NCBI GenBank assembly: GCA_023653785.1
Contig: JAMKCH010079300.1
Location: 1 to 64,000 of the forward strand
Origin: Ophioderma brevispina
Taxonomy: Eukaryota > Echinodermata > Ophiuroidea > Amphilepidida > Ophiodermatidae
DNA: 64,000 nt
Direction: 5' to 3'
Each line of letters opens with the position of its first letter. The stretch's first letter is position 1. A model generated the notes under the pieces. The model worked only from the letters and a program-made list of their open reading frames with translations. It made no database searches and had not been told where the DNA came from. Of the stretch, positions 1 through 11,412 are shown one piece after another. A program made the translations under genes and the position numbers.

Positions 1-324
1 GTATGACAAATTCCTCAAATACTCCCATTTTTTTCACTATTTGGTGGTTGTTTCTACATTAAAAGCAGTTATATAATGGATTGTACCCCCTATCCCTGAT
101 TCATATGTTTCAAAATGCATTTCCACATGTTATGATTTTCTCGCCTTATCGCTGCTAATCCTTTAAGCAGATCTTTAATAATTTAACACGATTAAACTCA
201 TGATCTGATTAATAACAAAAGATATAATGTTTGGTTACATAAGCATGCCTGTTGGTCACAAATACGGTCGTACCCCAATTTTATAAGGATTTGCTAATAG
301 GTGGAAAGCATTTCGTCAGTGAGC

Positions 325-1165
325 AACAAGTCGTATCTGCATTTTCATGATTTTACAGGAGCAGCCATTTTTGTGGTTTTCCTTCTATTGTGACTTTCAA
401 ATGAAAATAATTGCTTACATAACATAAAAATGGATGTTTAAGATCGTTTAAATATTTCATTTCCCACTTAGGTCGACTACTTAAGAATAATTGGCTAATT
501 ACAATGGCGTATCTACGCACATGATTTCCCGTGTGTGCAACAAGTCGTATCTCCCAGTTACACTTTGTTGCACACCCGGGAAATTCCATTTTGAGTGCAA
601 CAAAGTCGTATCTACACCTAATTAGGTCTAATTACTCTAATAACTCTGGCAATAATTGAGCCTTATACTTGCAATATATTTTATTATGCGTATTCATTTA
701 CTTTGTAAATTAATTAAGTACTGTGCGTAATATTGAGTGAAAAAAGGTGGTAACTACATTTTTTTTGAATATGTTTTGTAAGGTTTTTTGTCTGAATTAG
801 CATACTGTAGCATAAATTTTTTAAAAAAATGAAATTGCTCTTTCACAAAATATTTTTGGGAGATTTTTTACTTTACCCCTTTTAAAAACCATCGATTTAC
901 AGAAATAAATGTCGTATCTCCACACTAGTTTTCCTGTGTCGTGCAACAAAGTCGGTATCTACCAGTTACGCTTTGTTGCACTCACCAGAAATTCAATTTT
1001 GCGTGCAACAAGTCTACTACAACCAAATAGGCCTATGTTAGCTTAATAACTCGCAATAATTGAGACTGTCCACCTGAATGTACTATCAAAAACGTATGAT
1101 CTCCTTTTCATATTATACAAATAACTCCATTTCGCAATGTCAGTTACGACTTTGTGCACTCAACA
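325..1165. repeat. Array of palindromic GCAACAAGTCGTATCT modules
   Basis: The word GCAACAAGTCGTATCT or a one-base variant recurs near 327, 538, 595, 940 and 1002. Its reverse partner (CTTTGTTGCAC) lies close by at about 562, 972 and 1150. Some pairs can fold, for example GTGTGCAACA...TGTTGCACAC at about 532-575. The layout suggests a degraded foldback element or a satellite seed. Nothing coding is seen. Confidence 0.55.
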
Positions 1166-2434
1166 TGACGATGTTTGTAGTTTGTAGAGGATGTAATTAG
1201 TTAGCATTTTAGGAGTTTATAATATTATGCCTAGATTATTAAAAATTTTGTTTATGAAAAGGACTTAACAAACCCCCGAAACCACTTTTTGCCCCATATC
1301 GTACAGATATTCAATAATTTAAGCTCGAATCAAGATCACAATTTACATGAAGTCTTGCTATCTATTATTTAACAATTCCCTTGAAGGAGAGTTACATTTA
1401 GCAGTCGCCACCAAACCAAGCCGGTAATTTAAGACAAGGTTCAAGATTTGACCGTGATTTGACTGTCTACCAATGGGAAAAAAAATATTTTAGGGGTGAA
1501 AATCAGCGGAAGATGACAACAAAATGTATCGATTCTATGGTAAACATATCGTAGTTAGTTGGGATTTTGCAAACGATAATCGATACATGGTTTTTATTTT
1601 TCTGATCACAAAAGTTTGTCAGAAAATGAACACTTTTGGGTGACAAATATTCATCAACCTCCAAAATTGACCCTATATTTACACAAATTTGATAATATCA
1701 ATCCTTTAGACATTGTGCAACAATCAGTTCATATGGAAATAGTTAAATATTTATTGACATTAATTGATTATTATTTTGCCTTTACTTATCCTCCGCCACC
1801 CCGCCCCCTCTCTGCACACCCCACGACCCACCCCCCACACTTGGTGTCGTACACACATTAACCCATAAAAGATGGGGGCGGGGCGGATCCGCCCCCTCAA
1901 CCTATTTGTCGTATCCACATATTTGTTATTTTTTCACGACGAAACTGCATGACTTTTTCTTTGAAGTCTTGCGCTCGGTGAAGACCATTTTGAACAAAAT
2001 CGGCAAGGACGGTTATGGCGCGGCGTACGAATCGCGCACTGCGTTGCGAGAGAAAAGATTTCCCTTTGAAATACACGGAACAGCGAAATCCACGTTTGTA
2101 CTAAGGATGCAGTTACATTATGTTTATCTATCTTATTTGATTATTTGTGTATGAGCCGTGTGCGTACTTTTGCACACATCATGGCCAAAAAAAAAAAACT
2201 TTTGCTTGAAAAAAAATGGCGAAAAACCCATCTGGCGATTGGTTAGATTTTCGATTTTTGGCATGATGTCTGTGTTGACGCCACTGTGGAGTATAACAAG
2301 GTATGTTTGTACTCTTTTTTGGTTATCATAGACTCGGGAGGGTCCATAGCTATCCATTGGTACTAACATGTGATTTCATCAATCCGTACGGAGTACTTAG
2401 TGAGATGGGTCCAAAAAGCCCGGTGTCAAAGTAA

Positions 2435-2605
2435 TCAAAGTCCGGCAGGGATCATAGTCCGGGCCCATAGACGACAATGGACATAAAGCGTGAAACTAAT
2501 GTTGCGTGTAAGAGCAATTGAATCGATGCCTTATTGTTCATAGCTTTTAAGTTGTTCCCGGAACTGTGAGCCCGGAGGAATATATTCCTGACACAACGGC
2601 CGTTA
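2435..2605 (+). repeat. Dispersed repeat, CATAGACGACAA family, copy 1
   Basis: The block contains CATAGTCCGGGCCCATAGA, then ACGACAATGG, AAGCGTGAAACTAATGTTGC and GAATCGATGCC. It recurs at 20712-20850 and 59860-59995. The family is about 150 bp, has no coding capacity, and the three copies differ by substitutions and small indels as expected of old interspersed copies. Class unknown; a SINE or MITE would fit. Confidence 0.6.
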
Positions 2606-3139
2606 CAGCAAAAAGTACTTAGAAACGTTTTGACGGATAAAGTGTTACAAACATCCATCCATGTGGATTTGCATCCAATGGGAAAGACAATGGTGTGTGG
2701 GAGTTGGCCATTCCAATTTTTTAATTTTGGGGTAAAAATTACTAAATGGTAAAAAAGGTAAAAGTTAGCCAAAAATGAGGTAAATTAAATCTATGTCTTT
2801 TACCAAATTTTTATTCAGAACATGATGCGCATTCATACCAAGGGAACCACAAATGAGCGGATTTGCGTGATTTGCATATTCTGGGGTCAAAATTGGCCAA
2901 AAAAAAAATCATAAATGAGTCAACTGCCTTTCCTTATCAACAATCATAATGGGAATGTTTACAAGTTTCTTCCCAAAGAAACATAATTAACTGAATAGAG
3001 TAGTTAGCCAAGAGATTACGATCATATAGGCTAAAAACCTGGAAAAAATAGATATAACAAGCTGAATGTTTCGGGATAGGTCTAGGAATATGAGTAAAAT
3101 AAACATACTAAAAGGTCCCCGGAAAATCCTCCTGGAGCT

Positions 3140-3720
3140 CTCTTCAAAATTCAAGGATGGCGGTCAAAATGGCAGCCATTTCCAATTTCTAGCGGATCAT
3201 TGCAACAAGACAAGTTGGAAATACAAATAAGTGTCTAAACATAGTTTTAGCACAAGGAATGCAATGAAGTCATTATTTGAGAGTTCAAAGCTACAAGTAC
3301 CCAAAATCAAGATGGCGGTCAAAATGGCCGCCATTTTCCAATGTTATCGTAATCTGTGCAACCAGACAAGTTGGAAATACAAAATAAAGTGTCCGAAACC
3401 TATGTTTAAGCACAAGGATGCAATGAAGTCATTATTTTGAAGAGTTCATAAGCTTACAAGTACCCGAAAATCAAGATGGCGTCCAAAAGGCCGCCATTTT
3501 CTAATTGTATCATAACTTCAGCAAATAGAAATACAAATTTAGTCTCTAAAATGTATGTTTTAAGGCATAAAGGAATCTAATAAAAACATTTTCTAGAGTG
3601 TGCAACACTAATAGCTCACCAAAAAAGACCACCATTTGTAATCTTTTATCCTAACTTTACAACAAATCATATTAGAAATACAAATAAAGAGTCTAAAACC
3701 ATATGACTTTATGTACAGGG
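3140..3720. repeat. Tandem ~130-150 bp units with GATGGCGG / GGCCGCCAT
   Basis: Four units can be followed from about 3150, 3310, 3470 and 3610. Each has a sequence like CAAGATGGCGGTCAAAATGG, a GCCGCCATTTT block, then GACAAGTTGGAAATACAAAT and CACAAGGA..GCAATGAAGTC. Later units are more decayed. An inverted array occurs at 7230-7450. The GCCGCCATTTT/AAGATGGCGGC word resembles the YY1 binding consensus. Confidence 0.65.
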
Positions 3721-3779
3721 AATCTAAAAAAAAAACATTTAGAAAGGCCAAACACTAATAAGGGTTCATGCCTATTTAT

Positions 3780-4190
3780 CTGGTGGCAGGGAATCCCTCA
3801 GCTTGAACCAGCTTGTCCCAGCTGCAACATTTGGCAGCCATTGCACATTGGCCGTGACAAAATATACACATTATGATGATAATAAAAAAAGTAAAATTGT
3901 CGTGCCGAGCAAGCTCGTGCGCGGAGTGCCCATCTCTCTTTCCTTAGCGTTTAGGCCCGACTCCCTCCGTATTTATTTTTGCTGTGGGGGTTCGCACTCC
4001 TCCCGCACAACGAATCTGTTACCTTCCCAGCATTGACTAACCTGGTAAACCCATTTATACACCGGGTGGAGTGATTGAAGGTAAAAGCGCCTTACTCAAG
4101 GGCACAACCGTTGCCGCAGTGGGACTCGAACCCACGACCTTAGAGTGGCGGGCACGAGCGCTCCATCCACCAGACCACACGTGCCCTCAC
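3780..4190 (-). mobile_element. tRNA-derived SINE
   Basis: On the minus strand the sequence from about 4190 reads like a tRNA head. A box A-like TGGTCTGGTGGATGG lies near 4180-4161, and the B box GGTTCGAGTCC (4132-4122) matches the Pol III consensus exactly. It is followed by GTTGTGCCCTTGAGTAAGGCGC, a tract common in deuterostome tRNA-SINEs. The anticodon arm does not fold properly, so this is not a functional tRNA gene. Confidence 0.6.
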
Positions 4191-4679
4191 ACATGTGCCC
4201 TCACACGTGAATGATAATAATATGCAAATATATCATAACTCTGCTTCATTTAACACTAGAGATTTGGAATATGAAAATGCCGTCATTTAACACTGTAATA
4301 AGTTAGAAAAGTTGCCGAAAATGGGTTGCTTTGCTAGCCCAGCTTCAAAAATGGTCCTATCTGTATCATTTGTATCCATTGGTCACGATATTGGGGAAAG
4401 AAAATGACGGTGACATTTTATTCATTTTCAGAGACTGATCCGCTTTTCTTAGCCAAATAAGAACGGGTATTAGATTTTAGTAATTTTAATTAATTTCACA
4501 CTGGTTTTGTCTACCCCAATTCCGATTGCTAATTACGTTAATTTAGCAATCTAATTGGTTTCCCTAATGATTATATTCCCTCTAAAAATTACTCCATGCT
4601 TCTTGGTTACAAGCTAAGTAGAGGAAAAAGGATTGAACTGAAGGCCTACGATAACACACCACAGCTCTTCCCATTTTTA

Positions 4680-4745
4680 CCCATAGCTCAGTTGGAAGAG
4701 CATCGGACTAGTGAAACGAAGGTCCCAGGTTCAAAATCCAGGTTT
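4680..4745 (+). mobile_element. tRNA-like sequence (SINE head or tRNA pseudogene)
   Basis: A D-arm-like TAGCTCAGTTGGAAGAGCA is followed by an anticodon-region TCGGACTAGTGA and a B-box GGTTCAAAATCC. The anticodon stem is mispaired (TCGGA against AACGA), and the 5' and 3' acceptor sequences do not complement each other. A tRNA pseudogene or SINE head fits better than a working tRNA gene. Confidence 0.5.
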
Positions 4746-5254
4746 CAAACAACATTTATTCTTCATGTTTAACCATTTTAATGGGTTAACATCCACAATA
4801 TTACACAGTATGAATAGGAGCGTTGCACTAGCGTTTATCGCGTCTACAGCAAAACCGCAAAGGCGTGTTTTCCAAGGTACTTGATGTCAGTGTGTACAAG
4901 TGTCAGGCTCTCGTATTAAGTAGAAAACACGATGAGACACAAAAATCGTAACAAGCACCTTTAATTCCTCATCTCCGTAAAGCCGACAGAAGCAGATACA
5001 GACACAGTAATTGTATCAACAACTCTAGCTATAGCAGAGTCAGACGAGCTGTCAGTTATTGTCATCGGTCCGGCCACTAACTTGTCATGTTGGTGTATCG
5101 GGCGACTACTATTATCTACTACAGATATGTACATATTGTCCCACCAATCCTTTAACAGTCTTCAACATTCATGAAATTCAGCTTGCCATGATGCCATCGG
5201 AGAAACTATAGAAATCATTTAGTTTCTACATACTGTGACGGCTTGGGATACTTA

Positions 5255-6492
5255 GTCTTCAGTCTTCATAGATCTAACTGCTGCGTATGATACAGTCTGG
5301 CATCGAGGTCTCTACCTCAAGCTACTCAAAGCCTTCCCTGATGTCAAGCTTGTCAAGTTTATAATGCTGCTCATCTAAGACAGATCTTTCATGCTGGAGA
5401 CATCAAATGGGTAATGCAGTAGAAAGCGCAAACTTCGGAATGGTGTTCCACAAGGTTCTGTCCTGGCATCCAGTCTTTTGAACATTTACATCTCAGAAAT
5501 GCCAAAGACAGATTGTTCGCAGTATTCCTACACAGATGATATGGCACTTGGAATGGCTGCTGATTCTTCCGAGGTCTTAGAAATGGTGTTGCAGAAAGAC
5601 CTAATCACTGTAAGCCAATTCATCCCCGATGACACTTGAAACTCAGCAAATCCAAGACCGTCGTCTCTGTTTTTCACCTTGCAAATCAATGCGCAAAAAG
5701 AGAACTTAACATCACTCTAGATGGAGATAAATTGTCACACCACCCAACACCGAAGTACCTTGCTGTCATAATGGACAGCAGCCTTACTTTCCATCAACAC
5801 ACCAAGGCAGTCGTTGCCAAGACGCAGTCTCGTGCCAATCTCCTCAGAAGGCTCGCAGGAACTGGATGGGGTGCATCTTTCGACACTTTACATACATCAA
5901 CTATTGTTTTGGCATACTCAACTGCTTAATACACTGCACCAATATAGAGTCTCAGTGTACACTCACACAAGATTGATGTCGTTTTGAATGATGCATTGAG
6001 TACTTGTTATTGCCTTTTGGACGCCTGTAGAATATCTTACAATTCTGTCGGCACTTTAGGAGGCACTTTCAGATGATCCAGCTCACCAAGAAGTGTGATG
6101 AACCTGGGAGCCTAATCACCCCACCCCACGTTGCTACCCAATCCATTACACTGCAGTCGCAGTTCCCAATCGATCATCCTGGATCATTGACATATGGTCT
6201 GAGCAATGGTCACTCCGCTACCTTGAACCTAAAGCAGTTTGTGGACAGCCCCATCTAGCAAGCCCAAGGCCTGTGACCCTGATAGGTAAGCATGGGTCAA
6301 GCTCAACGACTCGGAACTGGCATTTGCCGTACAAAGCACTTCCTTCAAACCGCGTTTGTGGAGAGCCACAAACATTAGCCGCATCATAGATGATTGTGAG
6401 GTCTACAAGTCTCCAGGTGGAATCAAAGCCTTATCACCTGGTCGATGAAACTATCAGGCTGGTTAAGACGGACCTTCCACTGAGTTTTTGGA
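5255..6492 (+). pseudogene. Non-LTR retrotransposon reverse transcriptase fragment (jockey/CR1-like)
   Basis: Broken frames encode reverse transcriptase hallmarks in the right order. At about 5262 there is FIDLTAAYDTVWHRGLYLKL (palm motif A), at about 5440 NGVPQGSVLASSLLNIYI, and at about 5527 YTDDMAL, the variant of the catalytic YADD box. From 5636 an open stretch of 97 residues encodes the thumb-side region with LSKSKT and HHPTPKYLAVIMDSSL, ending LAYSTA* just where active relatives read on into the tail. Stops and frame changes separate the pieces, so it is dead. The downstream tail (6070-6480) recurs at 51509-51950. It lies inside the long inverted-repeat element at 3037-7549. Confidence 0.75.
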
Positions 6493-8219
6493 CTTAAACG
6501 AAAAAACGAGCTAAAAAATATTATGACATATTTTAACAAATTCATAGAATGTGTAGATGGTTACATGTCATATGGAGCTGATATATGATCCTAAAGACTT
6601 ACTGGATAGCGTTATTAACAATAGATACATGCATGAACATAACACACTTATGGGGCCGCATTCCTAAATCACTTGATAAATACCGACACATCACAGACAA
6701 ACGGGCAATCATCGTTTCCATAACTTATCTCACGTTTAAGAATGGATGGTAGCACTCTGCCTCAAACTAAAGGGTATGGCGACATGTTCAAATTAAAAAC
6801 AGACATCTCATTCACACTAGACACTTTGCTCACCTGGATGATTGTACAGTTGCAAGAAACATCTTGGATTCTTTTTGTGATGCCCACCTGAATACACATC
6901 ATGTACAGTACACATGCTGTGGTTTTCCCCCCCCAACGTGTAACATCACTGCACTGCATTATAGATGTACATGATAAGAATTGTGCACATAAATGGACTT
7001 TGTGTTGAAGATGCTGCAGCAGATACGGTGTGAAAACTATTGTAACCGGAAACTCTTCTTTTTTGCATCATTTTTGATCCATAATAAGATGAAGCAAGTT
7101 TTTTAAGCCATCTTGGTTGTGGCTTCTTATGAGTTTAGGACCCTCTAAATAATGCTTCTATTATATAGATTCTTTGTGCCTAAAACATATGTTTATACAC
7201 TTAATTTGTACTTCTAACTTGCCGACTTAACAAGTTATGATACAATCAAGAATGGCTGCCCTTTTGGACGCCATCTTAGTTTCGGATATTTGTTGAGTTT
7301 TTTAAGTCTAAAATAATGACTTTATTAGATTCTCTGTGCCTGACAAACATAATATAGACACTTTGTTTGTATTTCCAACTTATCTGGTGGAAATTATGAT
7401 AAAAAATAAAAATGGCGCCATTTTTGGACGCCATCTTGAATTTTGGAGAGAGCTCCCGGGGGAATTTTCGGGGACTTTTAGTATTTATTCTATCATATTC
7501 CTGGACCTATCCTAAAAATCAGCTTGTTATGAGCTATTTCCCCAGGTTATAACTAATGCTCCTTGGCCTATATTGCCAGTATTGGGAGTAGATGTGTTGT
7601 TGTAGTTTTGTTTGAATGTCAGAGTCCACTGGGGTTCAATGGAGTCCGAGTCCACATGTCTGAGTCCGCGGCGAATCCTATTCCATGGCATGGGACCCTG
7701 AGGTTCGAATCCATGGGACCCGTCGAGACTTCCAACGAGCATGAGTCTGTCCAAGTCTGAGTGACTGGGACTCGCCAATTGAGTCCGGACGGACGAGCCA
7801 TGCTGTTCTAAACTCCACAATCGTAGTCGTACGACCGCGTCACGCGTAAAATCTGCAACCGATTGCATCAAAATCGTGTCAGACAGGCTTAGAAGAAACA
7901 CTGAGCGGAATGTTCCAGACAAACAGATGTCATGTTCACCAAGGAAATGTAAGACGAAAAAAATACAGTGGGGCTATCTACACAGGCACAGATAACATCA
8001 AGTATGTGGTACTTCCAAGATCCAGATGGTTGTGAACGTGCGTTGGACTTCTCACAAGGCACCATTTTCATGGAATTTACAGCATGGATTGTTGCGACAA
8101 ATCATATTCTTCGCGTAAGTGCGTGCACTTCAGTGCGTAATGGAATCGCGCGTTTATTGGGTGACCCTGTGTGATGCAATAGAAACCGCGATAGAAGCGT
8201 GATCCTATCCGGCACCACT

Positions 8220-8435
8220 TATTTCGATCTCAAGTTTCGAAGGGGTGACGTCACTGTGCGAGTTAGGTTTGCACCCTAGAAACGCGCGCGCTGGCCGGTC
8301 CATTGCAAACACGCACGTGCACGTGAATAAAGGCACACAATCGAAATGCTAAAGCGAATGGAGAGTCACGTCATTACGTATACTTCACCCTCAATGACGC
8401 AAGACCGAACAGAGTATGGTATACACTGTGGGCTG
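8220..8435. repeat. Diverged foldback with CRE-like TGACGTCA site
   Basis: TTTCGATCTCAAGTTTCGAA and GGGGTGACGTCA at 8222-8253 are partly mirrored by TCACGTCAT, then ACCCTCAATGACG and GACCGAACAGAGTAT at 8371-8425. The same words (GATCGAACAGAGTATAG, GGGGGTGACGTCA) occur in the much better preserved foldback at 50951-51151, so this appears to be an older member of that family. Confidence 0.45.
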
Positions 8436-10269
8436 TGCAGGTGCAGTAAACACAATATCCTATGGGACAAGCCACTGGCCACATGACATTGATCCGCTGT
8501 GATAGGATAGCCCCAGTAAGTGATGTGGGAGCATATAGGACAGTTTTGACAGGAAAACACATGTATCATGGGTATATGGTACTATTTGAACTAGTAAGTA
8601 GCATATGTTTACAATCACGAGCAATACACAGACGTGTCATCAAAATCACCAGTTGATGTCAAGCCTAGCTAGCCCACCTTGCTTCAAATACAAATCGCAA
8701 ATACCGGCTCGGCTCGGCAATGGGTGACGAGTAAATATACCAGTCCATCTCTGTAAACAAAACATGTGGGTGCTACGCCTACTTTACTATTCCCTGGAAA
8801 CAACTAACTGTGGTCTGCTGACGGAAAAGATGAAGGCAACGGCAAATTTGAAACTAAAATCCTAAAAATTCAAACTTTCAAGTGCTTTTTTCTCAAAAGT
8901 TCTTAATCAACATCTTTTGTTGGATGAAAAAGTTGCCTCAAAATAGCGTTTTTAGCTATATGCCAAAAGGTGAGAGGTCTGTTGGTAGATTAAAATGTTA
9001 ATTGTATGGCAAAGTGAGGCGATTTTAAGCGGATATGTCGAATGGTCTAACGTATATTTCGCAACCTTTAAATCCCAACTTCAGTAACGAAACATGAATG
9101 ACCTTCACCGCCTGGAACAGACTATCACCCAGAATACGGCGGAATTACGGTAAGTACGTATAGCCTGTTTCTAAAATTGAAAACGAAAATGAAACCAGCG
9201 TTTGGTAAAATTTCAAGACGGGAATAATACCGAATGCATTGTGGGAAAAGGGATGCGGCCCGTAGCGATTGCGTGTTCACGTTTCCGTGTTTGCGAGCAC
9301 CGAAGACCCGACAAAAACGTTCAAATTTTATCGCTAGGTTCTATAGGTCAGACCCAATTAAGGACATATTTAAAACAAAACATGTAACGGACCCTCTGAT
9401 GCAAAAATCTCCATAGACCCCTTCGTTTTCCGGAGATATTTGAGATTTAAGTTAATTTGCATGCATTCGCTATTGACGGACTGATAACGTTAATCTCTCG
9501 CGCTAGTACTATTTAGATAATATTTTTCGGAGTCTGTGACACAGACTACACAATTTCCGCACCGCCGTACACCCAGAAGTTGATACCGTTTTGAATTTGC
9601 TGTTGTGTTAGGTTGGCGTCCTACCCCCCCCCCCCTCTCTCTCTCGCACTGATGCACAGTGGCCAGGGGGTGTCAATAATTCAAAAATCGACCCTTCAAA
9701 AATGTAATTTTATGTTTCAAATCCCTAGTAAACATCCAGACATTAGTAAATCTGAAAATTGTTTGACTCTATGGAATCCCGAGGTACCCCAAACACATAA
9801 CGAAGGCACGGAAACCAGATAAGTAAATTTTCAGGTACTTTTTTCAAAAAAAATCCGTAAAAAATTGGGAGATTTAAGTTGTTGTTATCCAATCACAGCC
9901 GGTAATAGATGATCGGGGAAACTATCTTGTCTTTTTTATATATTATAATTTCCTTTTTTAATCATCAACATGTCTCTGAACAAAACTATTTTCAGTATCT
10001 TTTTCTTGGAATTGGAAGTGCATAGATATTAGTCAAGAGTCGAATTTGCTCACTTATTCACTTCGGTTAAAAATGACTAGTACGTTTTTTGCCTATAATT
10101 GCCACCTTCTAACCACCACTAAAGTTCAGCCCTATATGTAAGGTGAATGATAAAACAAAGGTTGGCTGCCACCAGCCGCTTCCCAGGGATCTAGAGGGTC
10201 GTTTCTATCGCTCCTCATGAAGAAAAATTTGCTTGTGGCGCGTGGTGGGAACATATAGGGCCTATGCAA

Positions 10270-10387
10270 TGCTGCCCATAAGGCTTATTATAATTAATAT
10301 ATTATTATTGTTATCAATATTTTCAAATACATGCTGCCCATAAGGCCTTAGTGTAATTATATTATGATTTTTATTCATTATTTCAAA
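10270..10387 (+). repeat. Tandem duplication of a ~63 bp unit
   Basis: The unit ATGCTGCCCATAAGGC followed by an AT-rich ATTAT tract and TTTCAAATAC occurs twice, from about 10268 and 10331. It directly abuts the left end of the TIR element at 10388. Confidence 0.6.
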
Positions 10388-11303
10388 TACAGGGTGTCTT
10401 AAAAAAAGTGCTCCAAAAAGGTCTGGTTTTGGAAATCATTTTTTTTTTGTTTCATCGCGATAGCATTTTCCAATCCGGAAATATGCCACCATTTCCCGCC
10501 AAGAAGGAAAAAATCCAGTTTGTGTCACTTTTTGTACAGGCATTCATTTGGGTGGTAATGTAGGAGGAAGAGAATGGTAAACAGTTAAACAGAACTTCAG
10601 TCTCTCATTCTTTCTTAGACTATAGGCGATGCATTTTTCAAGAGCAGCAAGAAAAACTTACATCTTCCTTCAAGTATCAGATGTCGATTGGGCTTAAAAT
10701 TACATGATTTGTATAGACTTTAACATAATATGAATTTGTTGCAATTTACCATCTGTTTAGGTGCAAGTGATGCCACAAGCTCAGATATGTTCAATTTAAT
10801 CAATTCCAAACTTATTATTTATGACCTAGATAGCATTATCTAGAGATATTTTGATATTTGATATTAAAGTATCAAATATTTTATCAAGAGAAATTGTTTG
10901 TTTCTAAACTGTTAATGATTTGTTTGCGAGTCTGTCGCTCTTTACCATCTGCAAGTAGTGCCCGATAGAATATCTATCGGTATTGTCTTTAAACGGCTTC
11001 AGTTAACCCATTTTACACCCGATCTGCAAGCTGTTTTCGGTTTTTAAAAGCTGATGAACTGCAGTTTATAAAATGTTTGTAAAATAGTTTACATTATGTA
11101 AATTAAGGTATCAAAATGAGGGCGCTTTTGTGGTTGGTTTATTGTTTGGACACCTGTATAGATAAAACGGTTAATATGACAGCGTAATAGCAGCCAGATT
11201 AGGAGTCAGCATCACAAAAAAAAACCCTAGGACCCAAATTTGAGTGACCAAACTCTCAACGGTTGACCGATAGCGAGGGTTGTTTTTTTTGGGACACCCT
11301 GTA
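10388..11303. mobile_element. Mariner/Tc1-like TIR element relic, 0.9 kb
   Basis: It starts TACAGGGTGTCTTAAAAAAA at 10388 and ends with the complement TTTTTGGGACACCCTGTA at 11303. The TA at each edge fits the TA target site duplication of the Tc1/mariner superfamily, and CAGGGTGTCCC ends are common in such elements. No transposase frame survives inside, so this is a non-autonomous or decayed copy. Confidence 0.6.
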
Positions 11304-11412
11304 TGATAAAAAACGGTTAATCTGAAAAGCAAATAACAGTCGATCAGCATGCAGCATCACAAAAAACCCCATAGTACCAAATTTTAAGGCCAACCTATCA
11401 ACGGTAGCGATG
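11156..11412 (+). repeat. Tandem duplication spanning the element end
   Basis: Two copies (about 11156-11275 and 11299-11408) share CCTGTAT.GATAAAACGGTTAAT, CAGCATCACAAAAA and ACCAAATTT followed by CAACGGT. The duplication crosses the right terminus of the TIR element at 11303, so it formed by slippage or by insertion next to a related copy. Confidence 0.5.

Larger units (their letters stand above)
1..3036. other. AT-rich gene-free flank
   Basis: No host gene is recognisable here. Open frames are short, low in complexity and unlike known proteins. The stretch contains the palindromic module array at 325-1165 and one copy of a dispersed repeat at 2435-2605, both listed separately. The remainder is AT-rich with short homopolymer runs. 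Confidence 0.6.
3037..7549. mobile_element. Composite element with long terminal inverted repeats (~4.5 kb)
   Basis: The left side (3037-3720) and right side (about 7060-7549) are diverged inverted copies. The left has AACCTGG, ACAAGCTGA, GGATAGGTC, GGAATATGA and the GGTCCCCGGAAAAT / GGAGCTCTC motifs in order; the right has their complements in reverse order. The arms carry tandem units of roughly 130-150 bp, each with GATGGCG...GGCCGCCATTTT. Between them lie a tRNA-derived SINE (about 3780-4190) and a reverse transcriptase fragment (5255-6492), apparently later nested insertions. No DNA transposase is visible, so the structure is probably non-autonomous. Confidence 0.6.
7550..10387. other. 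Gene-free stretch
   Basis: Overlapping short frames occur near 7527-8656 but none resembles a known domain, and both strands are equally open, which argues against coding. At 7615-7800 there is an irregular repeat of GAGTCC/GGACTC words. A CRE-bearing foldback remnant is listed at 8220-8435, and a C-run followed by CT repeats lies at 9622-9646. Nothing else is recognised. Confidence 0.5.

Noticed and set aside
4680..4745. Functional tRNA gene
   Set aside because: The anticodon stem and acceptor stem do not pair; only the Pol III promoter-like boxes are kept.
7527..7922. 131-residue minus-strand frame
   Set aside because: It overlaps equally long frames on both strands in a GAGTCC-rich repeat and has no recognisable domain.
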